Origin: Mariniblastus sp.
GTDB taxonomy: Bacteria; Planctomycetota; Planctomycetia; Pirellulales; Pirellulaceae
DNA: 56,293 bases
NCBI GenBank assembly: GCA_022447605.1
Contig: JAKVBG010000027.1
Location: 1 to 56,293 of the forward strand
Reading direction: 5' to 3'
In this document: piece by piece, positions 24,914-33,588 of the stretch
Numbering within the stretch: position 1 is the stretch's first letter
How the letters are laid out: each line of letters begins with the position of its first letter
Position numbers and translations under genes: made by a program
Notes under the pieces: model-generated
Seen by the model: only the letters and a program-made list of their open reading frames with translations
What the model was told of the DNA's origin: nothing
The model's database searches: none

Positions 24914-25744
24914 TCAATGGTCCAGAACCTTGAGTTCCACTTTCCGAAAATCTAACGGGTGACTCTCTGATTGCAGGGAGATGCTGCCACCTTCCAGCAT
25001 CAAATTACCGTCCTTGATCAACTTCTTCGCTTCGGCATCCCGGTCATCCAGCTGTGGCTTCTGGTACTCGAGGACGACTTGGCCATCTACTTTGTGTCGG
25101 ATCACCTGGCTTCCCTTGACTTCAATTTCGCAGGTGACCCACTGGTCACCGGCATACGTCTTGGAGGAAGAGGAGGTGCAGTGACGCCTAACCAGCTGGT
25201 TGTCCATCACGACGTTCGTTCCAGGGGTGCAGAGGTTCAACGTTGACCGTTTCTCATTGCCCTCGCCTCCCAGTAACTGGACCTCGATGGAAACCGGGAA
25301 TTTCTGTTCCTTGGTCATGGTGGACGGGTCTTGACCGTGGAGCATCGCGCCGCTGTTTCTGCGCGCCCAGCCGGGCCCGCCCTTGACCTGGTCACCGACA
25401 AACCGGTATTCAAGTCTCAGGACGTAATGGGAAAAATTGTCTTTGTAAAAGAGGTGGCCAAACCGGTTGTCAAACTCGTCGTATTGATCGTATCGCACCT
25501 TGAGCAGACCGTCCTCAACGCGAAACGTGTTCTTCCAGTTTTCGCCAAACTCGGCACCACGGATCTTGGGTTTCCAACCCGTCATGTCCTTGCCGTTGAA
25601 CAACTGGATCCACTGGCTGTCGGTGCGTTGGTCGGTTGATTGGCTCGATTCGTTCTTGTCCTGGGCCGTGACAGGCGACGTCAAGCCGATGGAGACAACC
25701 AAAATCATCAAGGTAATGGTGGCAAAGGGGAAGTTGGTTTTCAT
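24914..25744 (-). CDS. Secreted DUF1080 (3-keto-disaccharide hydrolase) domain protein
   Basis: The 276-residue protein starts with a signal peptide (about 1-27, ending in TSPVTAQ). The DUF1080 beta-jelly roll covers about 45-270, with WIQLFNGKDMTGWKPKIRG, then FGHLFYKDNFSHYVLRLEYRF, SGAMLHGQDPSTMTKEQKFPVSIEVQLLG and MVLEYQKPQLDD-type strands, ending LEGGSISLQSESHPLDFRKV. DUF1080 proteins are expanded in planctomycetes; characterised members hydrolyse 3-keto-glycosides. Substrate and role are not visible here. It stands alone, with no other sugar genes next to it. Confidence 0.92.
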   Translation of the reverse strand: MKTNFPFATITLMILVVSIGLTSPVTAQDKNESSQSTDQRTDSQWIQLFNGKDMTGWKPKIRGAEFGENWKNTFRVEDGLLKVRYDQYDEFDNRFGHLFYKDNFSHYVLRLEYRFVGDQVKGGPGWARRNSGAMLHGQDPSTMTKEQKFPVSIEVQLLGGEGNEKRSTLNLCTPGTNVVMDNQLVRRHCTSSSSKTYAGDQWVTCEIEVKGSQVIRHKVDGQVVLEYQKPQLDDRDAEAKKLIKDGNLMLEGGSISLQSESHPLDFRKVELKVLDH

Positions 25745-26176
25745 GAGGTTCTCGATTGGTTCTGGAGCGGGTCTTCTTCCGGTTTTCCTGGACTCAGTTT
25801 TTCTGTTGAAAGTAGCGGTCGGCTCGGGAAGGCTGGCCCGCGCGAAGCGGACCGTCTCGAGCGCAGCGGCTGCTCTGTACTATCGTACCACTTATCTTAA
25901 CCCGTTTTTACTCCTCCGGTGTCGCGGGGGCCAACTCCCGGGCCGCTGGTTGTGACCGGATGGCTGACGGGCCACGGGATCGGTTTCCTGCCGCCGCCTC
26001 GCCGGGCACGAGACGTTCAGGGGGGCACGAGTTGCCCAATTTTGCCTGATTTCAGCCAATTCATGCCTTGCGATGTGCCCATGATTTTGCATAATGACGC
26101 GACTGCGCTCAGTCTGCCCTGAGAGGGGTCTGCGCGATGTAAACCTAAGCAAGAGAAAAGAACAGGCAAACAGATT
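25745..26176. other. Intergenic region upstream of rpsR
   Basis: About 430 bp between the divergent DUF1080 and rpsR genes, with no supported gene. A plausible sigma-70 type promoter for rpsR is TTGCGA at 26068-26073 and CATAAT at 26090-26095, 16 bp apart, leaving a leader of about 75 nt. It also carries the promoter of the DUF1080 gene on the other strand, which I cannot place. Confidence 0.4.
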
Positions 26177-26446
26177 ATGCGACCATCACGAGGATCCAAG
26201 AGTCGGCGCAAGTCGAAGATGAAGACCCGGACCAACAAGAAGGATCCGTTGTGGGTCGACGGGCAACGTCCCCGTCCCATGTATGTCGATTACAAGGATG
26301 TCGACCTGTTGAAGAAGCTGATCAACCGTCATGGCAAGATCGTAGGTCGACGCAAGACGGGTTGTTCTTCGGTAAGTCAACATGCCGTCACGCAAGCCGT
26401 AAAACGGGCCAGGTTCATGGGCCTGTTGCCGTTTAAAGGTGACTAG
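26177..26446 (+). CDS. rpsR: 30S ribosomal protein S18
   Basis: The 89-residue protein is S18, with [49 protein letters not shown]. It has a typical basic extension (residues 1-25) and the RKT..C/S..Q segment contacting rRNA. S18 is a component of the 30S platform together with S6 and S11. Unlike many bacteria it is not next to rpsF and ssb; it stands alone with its own terminator. Length is normal. Confidence 0.96.
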   Translation: MRPSRGSKSRRKSKMKTRTNKKDPLWVDGQRPRPMYVDYKDVDLLKKLINRHGKIVGRRKTGCSSVSQHAVTQAVKRARFMGLLPFKGD

Positions 26447-26460
26447 TCATAGTCCAGCTT

Positions 26461-26529
26461 GCCGGGTGAAGGGTAATTCATTGCCTGCAACCCGGCCCGA
26501 ACAGTCTGCGTCAAGCAGGCTTTTTTTTT
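26461..26529 (+). terminator. rpsR: rpsR terminator with an overlapping upstream hairpin
   Basis: The compact terminator is gtctgc/gcaggc (26504-26509 with 26515-26520, one G-T pair) with 5-nt loop and nine T at 26521-26529. A second hairpin, gccgggt/acccggc (26461-26467 with 26490-26496), encloses gcctgc at 26483-26488, which can itself pair with gcaggc at 26515-26520. The hairpins can therefore exclude one another, as in attenuators, though the terminator may simply be constitutive. The next gene starts 15 bp after the T-run. Confidence 0.75.
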
Positions 26530-26544
26530 GCCGGAAACGAGCCG

Positions 26545-26973
26545 ATGAGCCAGGTCTTTAAAACAATTCGCCGCGTTCAATTCCGTGATACGGATGCTGC
26601 CGGAATCGTTCATTTTTCTGTTTTTTTCACCTACATGGAACAGGCGGAGCATGAGTTTTTGCTTTCGGTTGGACTGGGGGTGATCAACGAGCAGGATGGT
26701 CAGACAATCAGCTTTCCACGGGTTCATGCCGAATGCGACTATCGCAGCCCGATCCGGTTCGAAGAGTTGGTCGAGATTGAGATGGTGGTCCAGAAGATCG
26801 GATCGCGCAGTGTGACCTACCAGTTCAAGTTCAGCTGCGAGGGGCGCGACGTGGCCGACGGTCTGATCACTGTTGCCTGTTGCGAATTTTCCACTGGCAG
26901 CCCCGTTCCGGTCGCGGTTCCAGACCGGTTCCTCCATCCGCTGCAAGACTACCTGCTGGACCCTCAGGATTGA
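26545..26973 (+). CDS. Hotdog-fold acyl-CoA thioesterase (YbgC/4HBT type)
   Basis: The 142-residue protein matches the 4-hydroxybenzoyl-CoA thioesterase family: QFRDTDAAGIVHFSVFFTYMEQAEHEF, with the Asp in DAAGIVHF the usual catalytic residue, and CDYRSPIRFEELVEIEMVV strands that form the hotdog sheet. It is cytoplasmic and cleaves acyl-CoA to free acid and CoA; the acyl group is unknown. It begins a four-gene run with a prenyltransferase-fold protein and an ABC exporter, with spacings of 15, 50 and overlap of 4 bp, which points to one operon. The terminator of rpsR lies just upstream, so its promoter must be inside that or upstream region. Confidence 0.85.
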   Translation: MSQVFKTIRRVQFRDTDAAGIVHFSVFFTYMEQAEHEFLLSVGLGVINEQDGQTISFPRVHAECDYRSPIRFEELVEIEMVVQKIGSRSVTYQFKFSCEGRDVADGLITVACCEFSTGSPVPVAVPDRFLHPLQDYLLDPQD

Positions 26974-26988
26974 GCCGGGAAGCTGCGC

Positions 26989-27939
26989 ATGTCGATCTAC
27001 TTGCAGGACCTGACGGTACGACTCGCGACCGGGGTCAGTCGGCTGCCCGCAGAGATCCGTGAGTCGCATCTGGACTACCTGCTGTCGGCCCAATCGGACG
27101 ATGGTGGTTTTCGGGGCCGCATGGGTGACGAGAGCGACCTGTATTATACCGCCTTTGGACTGCGCGGACTCTCGGTCCTGGGTGGCCTGTACGGCGAACC
27201 GGCGGAAAGGGCGGCCCGCTTTCTGGGAAATCAACTCGGCTCGGACCAGACGATTGTCGATTTTTTTTCCCTCTTTTACGCCGCCAGTCTGTTGCAGATT
27301 TCAGCCGGCATCGACATCTTCGCCGACTCGGATCCGGGCTGGCGCCGGCAGGTGGCCGAGTTCCTGGGCCGACTCAAGCGGGAGGACGGGGGCTATGCCA
27401 AGGCCCCCGAGGGCCACGCGGGGAGCACCTATCATACGTTCCTGGTGATGCTGGTTTTGCAGTTGATTGACCAGGAGGTCCCCGATCCGTCCTCCATCGT
27501 GGCGTTTTTACAGAGTCAACAGGCCGAGGGAGGTGGTTGGCGGGAGATCCGGGCCAGTAAGCGGGCCGGGACCAACCCCACGGCGGCCGCTTTTGCCTGT
27601 CTGCGGATGATCGACTCGGTCCCGCACGATACCCAGGAGGAGACGATCGATTTCCTCTGTGAGATGCAGACCGACGAAGGGGGCCTGCGCGCCAATACGC
27701 GTATCCCGATCGCCGACCTGCTCAGTTCCTTTACCGGTGGCTTGACGTTACAGGACATTGGAGCGTTTGACGAAATTGAAGTCGATTCGTTCCAGCAGTT
27801 CGTAAACTCGTTACAATTGAGCGGGGGCGGGTTTCAGGCGGCTGTCTGGGATGATGCCCATGATGTTGAATATACGTTCTACGGCCTGGGCTGCCTGGCC
27901 TTAATTGAAAACCACCGCGCGAACCGGCGTGGCGAGTGA
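26989..27939 (+). CDS. Prenyltransferase/squalene-oxidase repeat protein
   Basis: The 316-residue protein consists of QW-type repeats (QSDDGGFRGR, KREDGGYAK, QQAEGGGWRE, QTDEGGLRAN, QLSGGGFQAA), i.e. an alpha-alpha barrel like the beta subunit of protein prenyltransferases and squalene cyclases. The zinc-binding His of the prenyltransferases, normally in a Y/W-H-T context, appears as VEYTFYG here, and DxDD of the cyclases is absent. This suggests it is not a typical protein prenyltransferase or SHC and may be a binding or non-canonical cyclase protein. It follows the thioesterase by 15 bp and leads into an ABC exporter, so a lipid substrate is plausible. Confidence 0.7.
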   Translation: MSIYLQDLTVRLATGVSRLPAEIRESHLDYLLSAQSDDGGFRGRMGDESDLYYTAFGLRGLSVLGGLYGEPAERAARFLGNQLGSDQTIVDFFSLFYAASLLQISAGIDIFADSDPGWRRQVAEFLGRLKREDGGYAKAPEGHAGSTYHTFLVMLVLQLIDQEVPDPSSIVAFLQSQQAEGGGWREIRASKRAGTNPTAAAFACLRMIDSVPHDTQEETIDFLCEMQTDEGGLRANTRIPIADLLSSFTGGLTLQDIGAFDEIEVDSFQQFVNSLQLSGGGFQAAVWDDAHDVEYTFYGLGCLALIENHRANRRGE

Positions 27940-27989
27940 TCGACTCGTTGTTCCGATTCCCGGTTCGCGGCAACAAAAAGTGATGAACC

Positions 27990-28673
27990 GTGGCAGACTT
28001 CCTCGCAAAAAATATCATCAAGGACTTTGATACCCCGGAGGGCCCGCTGAGAATCCTGGATGGTGTTTCGGTGGAACTCGATCGCGGGCAGAGCATGGCG
28101 ATTGTCGGTCCCAGTGGATCGGGAAAGAGCACCTTTCTGCACATCGCAGGAACCCTGGATCGCGCCTCGTCCGGGGAGCTCTCCTTGCAAGGCGTTGATC
28201 CGAATGGTTTTTCCAATCCGCAATTGGCCCAATTTCGCAACGAGCAGATCGGTTTTGTTTTCCAGGAACATTACCTCCTGCCCCAGTTGTCGGCTTTGGA
28301 AAATGTGCTCGTCCCCGCCGTGGCCCGAGGCGCGGTTCCCGGTGAGTTGCGGGAGCGGGCGGAAGAACTGCTGGCCCAGGTCGACTTGGCCGAACGCCGA
28401 GATCATCGCCCGGCTGCCCTTTCGGGAGGTGAGCGGCAACGGGTGGCGGTGGCCCGGGCCCTGCTGATGCAGCCGGTCCTGTTACTGGCCGATGAGCCGA
28501 CGGGCAGCCTGGACCAGAAGAATGCCGAACGGGTGGGACAGTTATTGCTGGACCTGCAGAAAACGGGGGACCAGATCCTGATCTGCGTGACCCATAGCGA
28601 TCGCCTGGCCCGGAAATTTGAAGTCCAGGTCTCCCTGGAGAATGGCCAGTTCTTGCCCCGGGGATCCGAATGA
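27990..28673 (+). CDS. ABC transporter ATP-binding protein (LolD/MacB type)
   Basis: The 227-residue ATPase has Walker A GPSGSGKST at 40-48, Q-loop Gln92, the signature LSGGE at 144-148, Walker B LLLADEP at 164-170, and the H-loop His202. Its length and short helical domain match the LolD/MacB/FtsE class that works with FtsX-type permeases. It starts at GTG 27990 and its stop overlaps the permease start by 4 bp (28670-28673), so the two are a stoichiometric pair. The pair is expected to extract or move a lipid or lipoprotein from the inner membrane, driven by ATP, rather than to import. Confidence 0.93.
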   Translation: MADFLAKNIIKDFDTPEGPLRILDGVSVELDRGQSMAIVGPSGSGKSTFLHIAGTLDRASSGELSLQGVDPNGFSNPQLAQFRNEQIGFVFQEHYLLPQLSALENVLVPAVARGAVPGELRERAEELLAQVDLAERRDHRPAALSGGERQRVAVARALLMQPVLLLADEPTGSLDQKNAERVGQLLLDLQKTGDQILICVTHSDRLARKFEVQVSLENGQFLPRGSE

Positions 28674-31600
28674 TGTCGATGACCCGCCTCGCGTGGAACA
28701 GTCTCGGTTATTACTGGAGATCCGATACCGTGATAGCGATCGGTGTCGCCATTGCGACGGCCGTTTTGACCGGGGCGCTGATCGTGGGCGACAGCATGCG
28801 GGGCAGTTTGCAGGCGCTGACGCTGGAGCGCTTGGGCCGAATCGACGAACTCCTGATTTCCGAGGGTTTTTTCCGGCAAGCTTTGGCCGACGAATTGTCC
28901 CGAACGGACGTTTTCCAGGAGCATTATGAAACGGCACTGCCGGCGATCCTGTTTCCCAATGGTTCGGTCGAATCACAGTACGGTGGAACGACGGCGCGGT
29001 CGAGCCGAGTGATGGTGATCGGAATCGTTCCGGAATTCTGGCAGCTGGGTGATCCGTCCATCGCTCCGGGCCAGGCGCTGAGTGGTCGACAGGTGGCCCT
29101 GAATGCTACCCTCGCTGAACACCTGGGGATCACCCAACAGGACGTGGATAATCAGACGGCGAGTGTCACCGTCAGGATCCCGAAACCATCCCGGATGCCC
29201 GCCGACAGCACGTTGGGCCGCAAAACAGAGTTGGTCGCCAGCCTGGTTGACCTGCAGGTAACGGCGATCGTTCCGACACGCAGTCTGGGGCGTTTTGGTC
29301 TCTATCCCTCCCAGGCCAACCCGGCCAATCTCTACCTGCCGATCGATTTGATTGCCGACGAATTATCGCGCGGTGCCCTGAGCCATAAAGCGGATCAGGC
29401 GCAGTGCAATACACTCCTGATTGCCGCCAAGGCCGGGGCCCAACCACCCGCGCCGCAGGTTTCGGACGCCTTGCAAGCAGCGCTGCGACCCGCGCTTGCC
29501 GATATGGGGTTGCAACTGAAACGGGCTGAGTTGACGTTTGGACCGGACGGCGAGACGGAAACGGTCTTCGATTACTTCTCTCTTTCGTCCGACCGGATGG
29601 TATTACCGGATGACGTGACCGAAGCGGTCCTTCCCATGAATGGGGCAGCGCAGCCCGTTTTGACCTACCTGGCCAATGACATGGCCCGTGCGGGTGAAAA
29701 AGAGGGGATCCCGTTTTCAATGGTTTCGGCCATCGATTTTGACGGTGCTTTTCAGTTGGAATCGGTCGACGGTGACAAAATCGCAGCACCGAGGTCGGAT
29801 GAAATCATCCTCAACCAGTGGGCGGCCGAGGACTTGCAGGCTCAACCTGGCGACAAGATTCGCGTGACCTATTTTGAACCGGAGACGACCCATGGCAACG
29901 AGGTGGAAAAATCGATCGAGCTCAAGCTCTCGGCGATTGCCAAGTTGACCGAACCGGTCCAGCCTCCCCGGTTTCGGCGGAGACAGGCGATGGTACCGGC
30001 CGTCTATGATCACCGTCCCAGTCAGGCCAACGATCCCGATTTGACTCCCCAAGTACCGGGTGTGACCGATGCCGAGTCGATCGAGAAGTGGGACCTGCCT
30101 TTCAATACGGCCGACCGGATACGTCCCGAGGATGATGATTATTGGACATATTACAGGACAACACCGAAGGCATTCGTCAATTTGGAACTGGGCCGCAAGT
30201 TGTGGGGCAGTCGCTTTGGAGAGACGACCTCGATTCGAATTCCCCGAGCCAGTCTCTCCGATGTCTCGGTCGATCAACTATCGGATTCGATCCGTCAACA
30301 ACTGGTCGAGGGCCAGAAACCGCCCGGTTTCGAGTTGGTCTCGATCAAGCGCCGGGGACTGGAGGCATCGAGCGGATCGACTCCCTTCGATGTCCTGTTT
30401 TTGGCACTCAGCATGTTCGTGATGGGGGCTGCCCTGATTCTGGTGTCCCTGCTGTTTCGCCTGGCGTTGGCGCAGCGGGTGAGCGAAATGGGCGTGCTGT
30501 TGGCGACCGGCTTTACCGTGCGAAGATTGATCGCCGTCTGGCTGATCGAAATGCTCGTCCTGGCCGTGTTGGGGGCCGTGGTCGGAGCGTTGCTCGGCCT
30601 GGGATATGCCGCGCTGATCGTTTACGGTTTGCAGACCTGGTGGGTCGGTGCCATCTCCCGACCTTTCCTGAATCTGTACGTAGGGCCCTGGTCCATGCTG
30701 GCAGGGACCGGTTTGGGAATCCTGGTGGGTGGTTTGACGATTTACTGGTCGATTCGACGGGTTAGCCGTGTGCCGGCCCGCGACCTTTTGACAGCGACCG
30801 GTATCGAGTCCCCGGTATCAGTCCAGGGAACCCGAGGTCGATTTGCCATCCCGTTTGCGGTCCTCTGCCTGGTGGGTGCCATCGGCTTGGCGATCCTGGC
30901 GACACGCCTGGGAGGCGAACCACAGGCAGGCGCTTTTATGGGGGCCGGATTCCTGGTTCTGGTGGCAGGTCTGATCGTGACACGCCACCGGTTGAAAGGG
31001 GAGCCGACGGGCGCGACGTTGAGTCTTGGCTCGTTGGCGGTCGACAACGCGCGCCGGGCGCCGGTGCGAAGCACGCTGACTATCGGATTGGTGGCCGTGG
31101 CCAGTTTCCTGATCATGGCCGTCAGTTCATTCCGTCTCTCGCCGACGGAAGAGGGGACGGCCGGTTTTACCTTTGTGGCGCAAAGCGACCAGCCGGTCTT
31201 TGTCGATCTGAATACCGATCTTGGACGGGCTGAGGCTCTGGGTGATTTACCCGTCCGCCCAGGGAGTGAAATCTACTCACTCCGATTCAAGTCAGGGGAA
31301 GATGCGAGTTGCAACAACCTTTATCAATCGACCCAACCCCAGGTGCTGGGGCTCCCGGACGCCTTGATGACGCGACTGGACGATCCGTCCCATGGATCTT
31401 TCCAGTGGGCTGGCAGCCTGGCTGATACGCCGGCTGAAAAAGAAAACCCCTGGCAGTTGTTGAAACGGCCAACGGAAGAGGGCGCGATCCCCGTGGTGAT
31501 CGACAAGAACACAGCCAACTACAGCCTGAAGATTTTTGCCCCGGGGGGGACCTATACCGTTGATTACGATTCGGGTGAGACGGTCACATTTCGCGTCGTC

Positions 31601-32230
31601 GGATTTTTGTCGAACTCGTTATTGCAGGGCAACTTGATCATTTCCGAGGATAATTTTGTCCAGGCGTTTCCGTCGCTGGGAGGCTACCGGTATTTCCTGA
31701 TCAACGAGGGTGCCCCGGTAGCGGACGGGGAACCTGCCCAGCCGGCCCCCTTTGTGCCGATCGACGAAGCACTCGAAACGAGTCTCAGTGATGTCGGGTT
31801 TGACGTCCAGTCGGCGCGGCTTCGGTTGCAGGATTTCATGCAGGTCCAGAATACGTACATCAGCACCTTCCAGTCACTGGGGGCCCTGGGCCTGTTGCTT
31901 GGTACCTTCGGCTTGGCAGCGGTGCAGATCAGATCCGTCTTGGAGCGACGCGCCGAATTGGGACTGTTGCAGGCGGTCGGTTTTAGTCGGTTGCAAATTG
32001 GACGGATGATCCTGATCGAAAATTCCTGGTTGTTATTAATGGGCATGGTTCTGGGGGTTGGATCCGCCCTGTTTACGACGTTGCCACACTACTGGGTCGG
32101 GGGAGCCTCGGTTCCTTGGGTAGCATTGAGTGTGATGTTCGCCCTGATCCTGCTGGTAGGCCTGGTGGCCTCCTGGGTGACCACCACCTGGATTGCGCGT
32201 CTCTCACTGATTGATTCTTTGCGAGCTTGA
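28670..32230 (+). CDS. Large FtsX-type ABC permease
   Basis: The 1186-residue permease is far longer than LolC/LolE (about 400). It has a first membrane segment at about 17-42, then a large periplasmic domain of about 530 residues, then FtsX membrane segments at about 575-715 (FDVLFLALSMFVMGAALILVS...), further segments at about 720-830, a second periplasmic domain, and a terminal FtsX block at about 1060-1180 (STFQSLGALGLLLGTFGL). Two FtsX modules on one chain imply it works as a monomer-like permease with two copies of the ATPase. The big periplasmic domains suggest interaction with a substrate or envelope partner. Substrate unknown, probably lipid-like given the operon. Confidence 0.88.
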   Translation: MMSMTRLAWNSLGYYWRSDTVIAIGVAIATAVLTGALIVGDSMRGSLQALTLERLGRIDELLISEGFFRQALADELSRTDVFQEHYETALPAILFPNGSVESQYGGTTARSSRVMVIGIVPEFWQLGDPSIAPGQALSGRQVALNATLAEHLGITQQDVDNQTASVTVRIPKPSRMPADSTLGRKTELVASLVDLQVTAIVPTRSLGRFGLYPSQANPANLYLPIDLIADELSRGALSHKADQAQCNTLLIAAKAGAQPPAPQVSDALQAALRPALADMGLQLKRAELTFGPDGETETVFDYFSLSSDRMVLPDDVTEAVLPMNGAAQPVLTYLANDMARAGEKEGIPFSMVSAIDFDGAFQLESVDGDKIAAPRSDEIILNQWAAEDLQAQPGDKIRVTYFEPETTHGNEVEKSIELKLSAIAKLTEPVQPPRFRRRQAMVPAVYDHRPSQANDPDLTPQVPGVTDAESIEKWDLPFNTADRIRPEDDDYWTYYRTTPKAFVNLELGRKLWGSRFGETTSIRIPRASLSDVSVDQLSDSIRQQLVEGQKPPGFELVSIKRRGLEASSGSTPFDVLFLALSMFVMGAALILVSLLFRLALAQRVSEMGVLLATGFTVRRLIAVWLIEMLVLAVLGAVVGALLGLGYAALIVYGLQTWWVGAISRPFLNLYVGPWSMLAGTGLGILVGGLTIYWSIRRVSRVPARDLLTATGIESPVSVQGTRGRFAIPFAVLCLVGAIGLAILATRLGGEPQAGAFMGAGFLVLVAGLIVTRHRLKGEPTGATLSLGSLAVDNARRAPVRSTLTIGLVAVASFLIMAVSSFRLSPTEEGTAGFTFVAQSDQPVFVDLNTDLGRAEALGDLPVRPGSEIYSLRFKSGEDASCNNLYQSTQPQVLGLPDALMTRLDDPSHGSFQWAGSLADTPAEKENPWQLLKRPTEEGAIPVVIDKNTANYSLKIFAPGGTYTVDYDSGETVTFRVVGFLSNSLLQGNLIISEDNFVQAFPSLGGYRYFLINEGAPVADGEPAQPAPFVPIDEALETSLSDVGFDVQSARLRLQDFMQVQNTYISTFQSLGALGLLLGTFGLAAVQIRSVLERRAELGLLQAVGFSRLQIGRMILIENSWLLLMGMVLGVGSALFTTLPHYWVGGASVPWVALSVMFALILLVGLVASWVTTTWIARLSLIDSLRA

Positions 32231-32330
32231 CGTGTTGGTGTCCGCTGCGGCGGAGTGAAGGGGCAACTTGAAACCGCATGTTTCCCGCTTTCCGGTGATG
32301 AATTTTTCGATTAGGATTGAAGGAAGTCAC

Positions 32331-32414
32331 GGCGGTGTGGCGGAATTGGCAGACGCGCTTGATTCAAAATCAAGTTCCCGAACGGGAGTGAAGGTTCGAG
32401 TCCTTTCACCGCTA
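32331..32414 (+). tRNA. tRNA-Leu (anticodon CAA)
   Basis: The cloverleaf is clear: acceptor ggcggtg (32331-32337) with caccgct and discriminator A at 32414; D-arm around gcggaattggcagacgc; anticodon arm cttga/tcaag with loop ttcaaaa, anticodon CAA; long variable arm ttcccgaacgggagt as expected for leucine (class II); T-arm gaagg/ccttt with ttcgagt. CCA is not encoded. It reads UUG codons. A strong terminator follows. Confidence 0.95.
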
Positions 32415-32423
32415 TCAAGTTCA

Positions 32424-32465
32424 ACAAGAGGTTTCCTGGCCAGGCCGGGAAACCTCTTGTTTTTT
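32424..32465 (+). terminator. Intrinsic terminator after tRNA-Leu
   Basis: A perfect 13-bp stem (32424-32436 with 32448-32460, acaagaggtttcc/ggaaacctcttgt) and 11-nt loop is followed by six T (32460-32465). The T-run reaches the stop codon of the opposite-strand receiver-like gene, so the two transcription units converge here. Confidence 0.93.
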
Positions 32466-32908
32466 CAAGACGAACTGCCCGGGCAAGATCCCAGCACCCG
32501 CTGCTGGTCTGTATCCAGCTGGCCGTTCTGGCCCATTTCCTTCAGGATGTTTTCTGTGTCATCGGCTAACGTGCAGAGAACGACCTGCATATGGGAATCG
32601 ACTTGCCATACCTGCTTGGCCAATTCGATTTCGTTCTCCAGGGGTTCAGATTGCAGGTCGATCACCACGACCGAATAGGGAAGGCCCGTTTCCTGCGAAG
32701 CCTTGATTTTTTCGAGTCCCTCCCTGTCCGTAAAGGCAAAATCAAGACAGAAAGCGGCGCCCGTCTCCCAGCTGGCCAGTTCGAGGATTGGCCACTGGTT
32801 GGCTTGGCCGTTGGATCGCAGCAGGTTGTTGTAATCGTAACGGGTGGTTGGATTGTCGGTGACGATGATTATTCGATGGCGGTCGGTTGCAAAGGGTGTT
32901 GGCATCAT
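32465..32908 (-). CDS. Degenerate response-regulator receiver protein
   Basis: The 147-residue protein resembles the receiver domain found at the front of planctomycete hybrid regulators: HRIIIVTDNP for the usual I-x-V-x-D-D, VVVIDLQ for the phosphorylation site Asp84, and MQVVLCTLADD with Thr113. One acidic residue of the pocket is replaced (T17-D18 instead of D-D), and the region where the conserved Lys-Pro is normally found reads RVLGSCPGSSS, so the switch lysine is missing. Phosphorylation is possible but switching is doubtful. It may be a decoy or remnant of a longer hybrid kinase. Stands alone between tRNA-Leu and another small unknown gene. Confidence 0.6.
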   Translation of the reverse strand: MMPTPFATDRHRIIIVTDNPTTRYDYNNLLRSNGQANQWPILELASWETGAAFCLDFAFTDREGLEKIKASQETGLPYSVVVIDLQSEPLENEIELAKQVWQVDSHMQVVLCTLADDTENILKEMGQNGQLDTDQQRVLGSCPGSSS

Positions 32909-33195
32909 CCTGTTCCGGGGAATACTGAAAAGAAAAGATTCGTGATTAAGGCTTCCCTTGGCAGCGTTTGGTCTTCGGTGTCAACGAGGACGGGTTTGCT
33001 TGGGCGGCCAGTCTGTTTGCGATTGGTTTCAACAGATTCAAGTCAGAGAAGAAAAAAGAGTGTTCCCTCAAGCATACGTCACAAATCGGCCGGCAACCGG
33101 TCTTCCCCGGCAAGATTTTTTTGATGGCATTCCGGCTGAGTCGGATGGGACAGCCGGCGTCGCCGTGTTGACCAGTCAGTCCGTTTAAAGCTGGA

Positions 33196-33588
33196 CTACT
33201 CTTCCTCGGTCCAATCGAATCCGGACAACATGTCGGGGGTGATTTGTGTCCCCAGCAGCTGGTCGATCTCCAGTAGCATCAACTCGGGTATCTCCGAGAG
33301 GCACTCGCTCAGTTGGCGGGAGTCCTGATCGGCTAGCTGCACGGCATGCATCTCTTCCAGAGCTGTTTTGACTTCCGTGATTCTCGGCCACAGGCCGTCC
33401 ACCACCGAATCGGTATGGGTCCCATCCAGGGATTCGATCTGCTGGATCAAGGCGGAGAGTTTGCGCAGCTGGATTCGCACAAACAGGGGGTCCATCCCTG
33501 TTTCCCGAGACGCGGTCCATATCGAATAGGCCGATTCAAACTCCCGGCTTAACTCGACGAGCTTTTCAGGTTCCAGCATGATCGTCAC
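33196..33588 (-). CDS. Small hypothetical helical protein
   Basis: I do not recognise this 130-residue protein. It has no signal or membrane segment. Alternating charged and leucine residues (KLVELSREFESAYSIW; LRKLSALIQQIESLD; ITEVKTALEEMHAVQ) suggest three or four amphipathic helices, and it ends acidic (FDWTEEE). The start could be the ATG at 33588 or the internal ATG at 33579. It lies alone on the minus strand upstream of the degenerate receiver gene, 287 bp apart, and diverges from the MscK-like genes. Its frame is the cleanest in this stretch, but there is no other support. Confidence 0.55.
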   Translation of the reverse strand: MTIMLEPEKLVELSREFESAYSIWTASRETGMDPLFVRIQLRKLSALIQQIESLDGTHTDSVVDGLWPRITEVKTALEEMHAVQLADQDSRQLSECLSEIPELMLLEIDQLLGTQITPDMLSGFDWTEEE

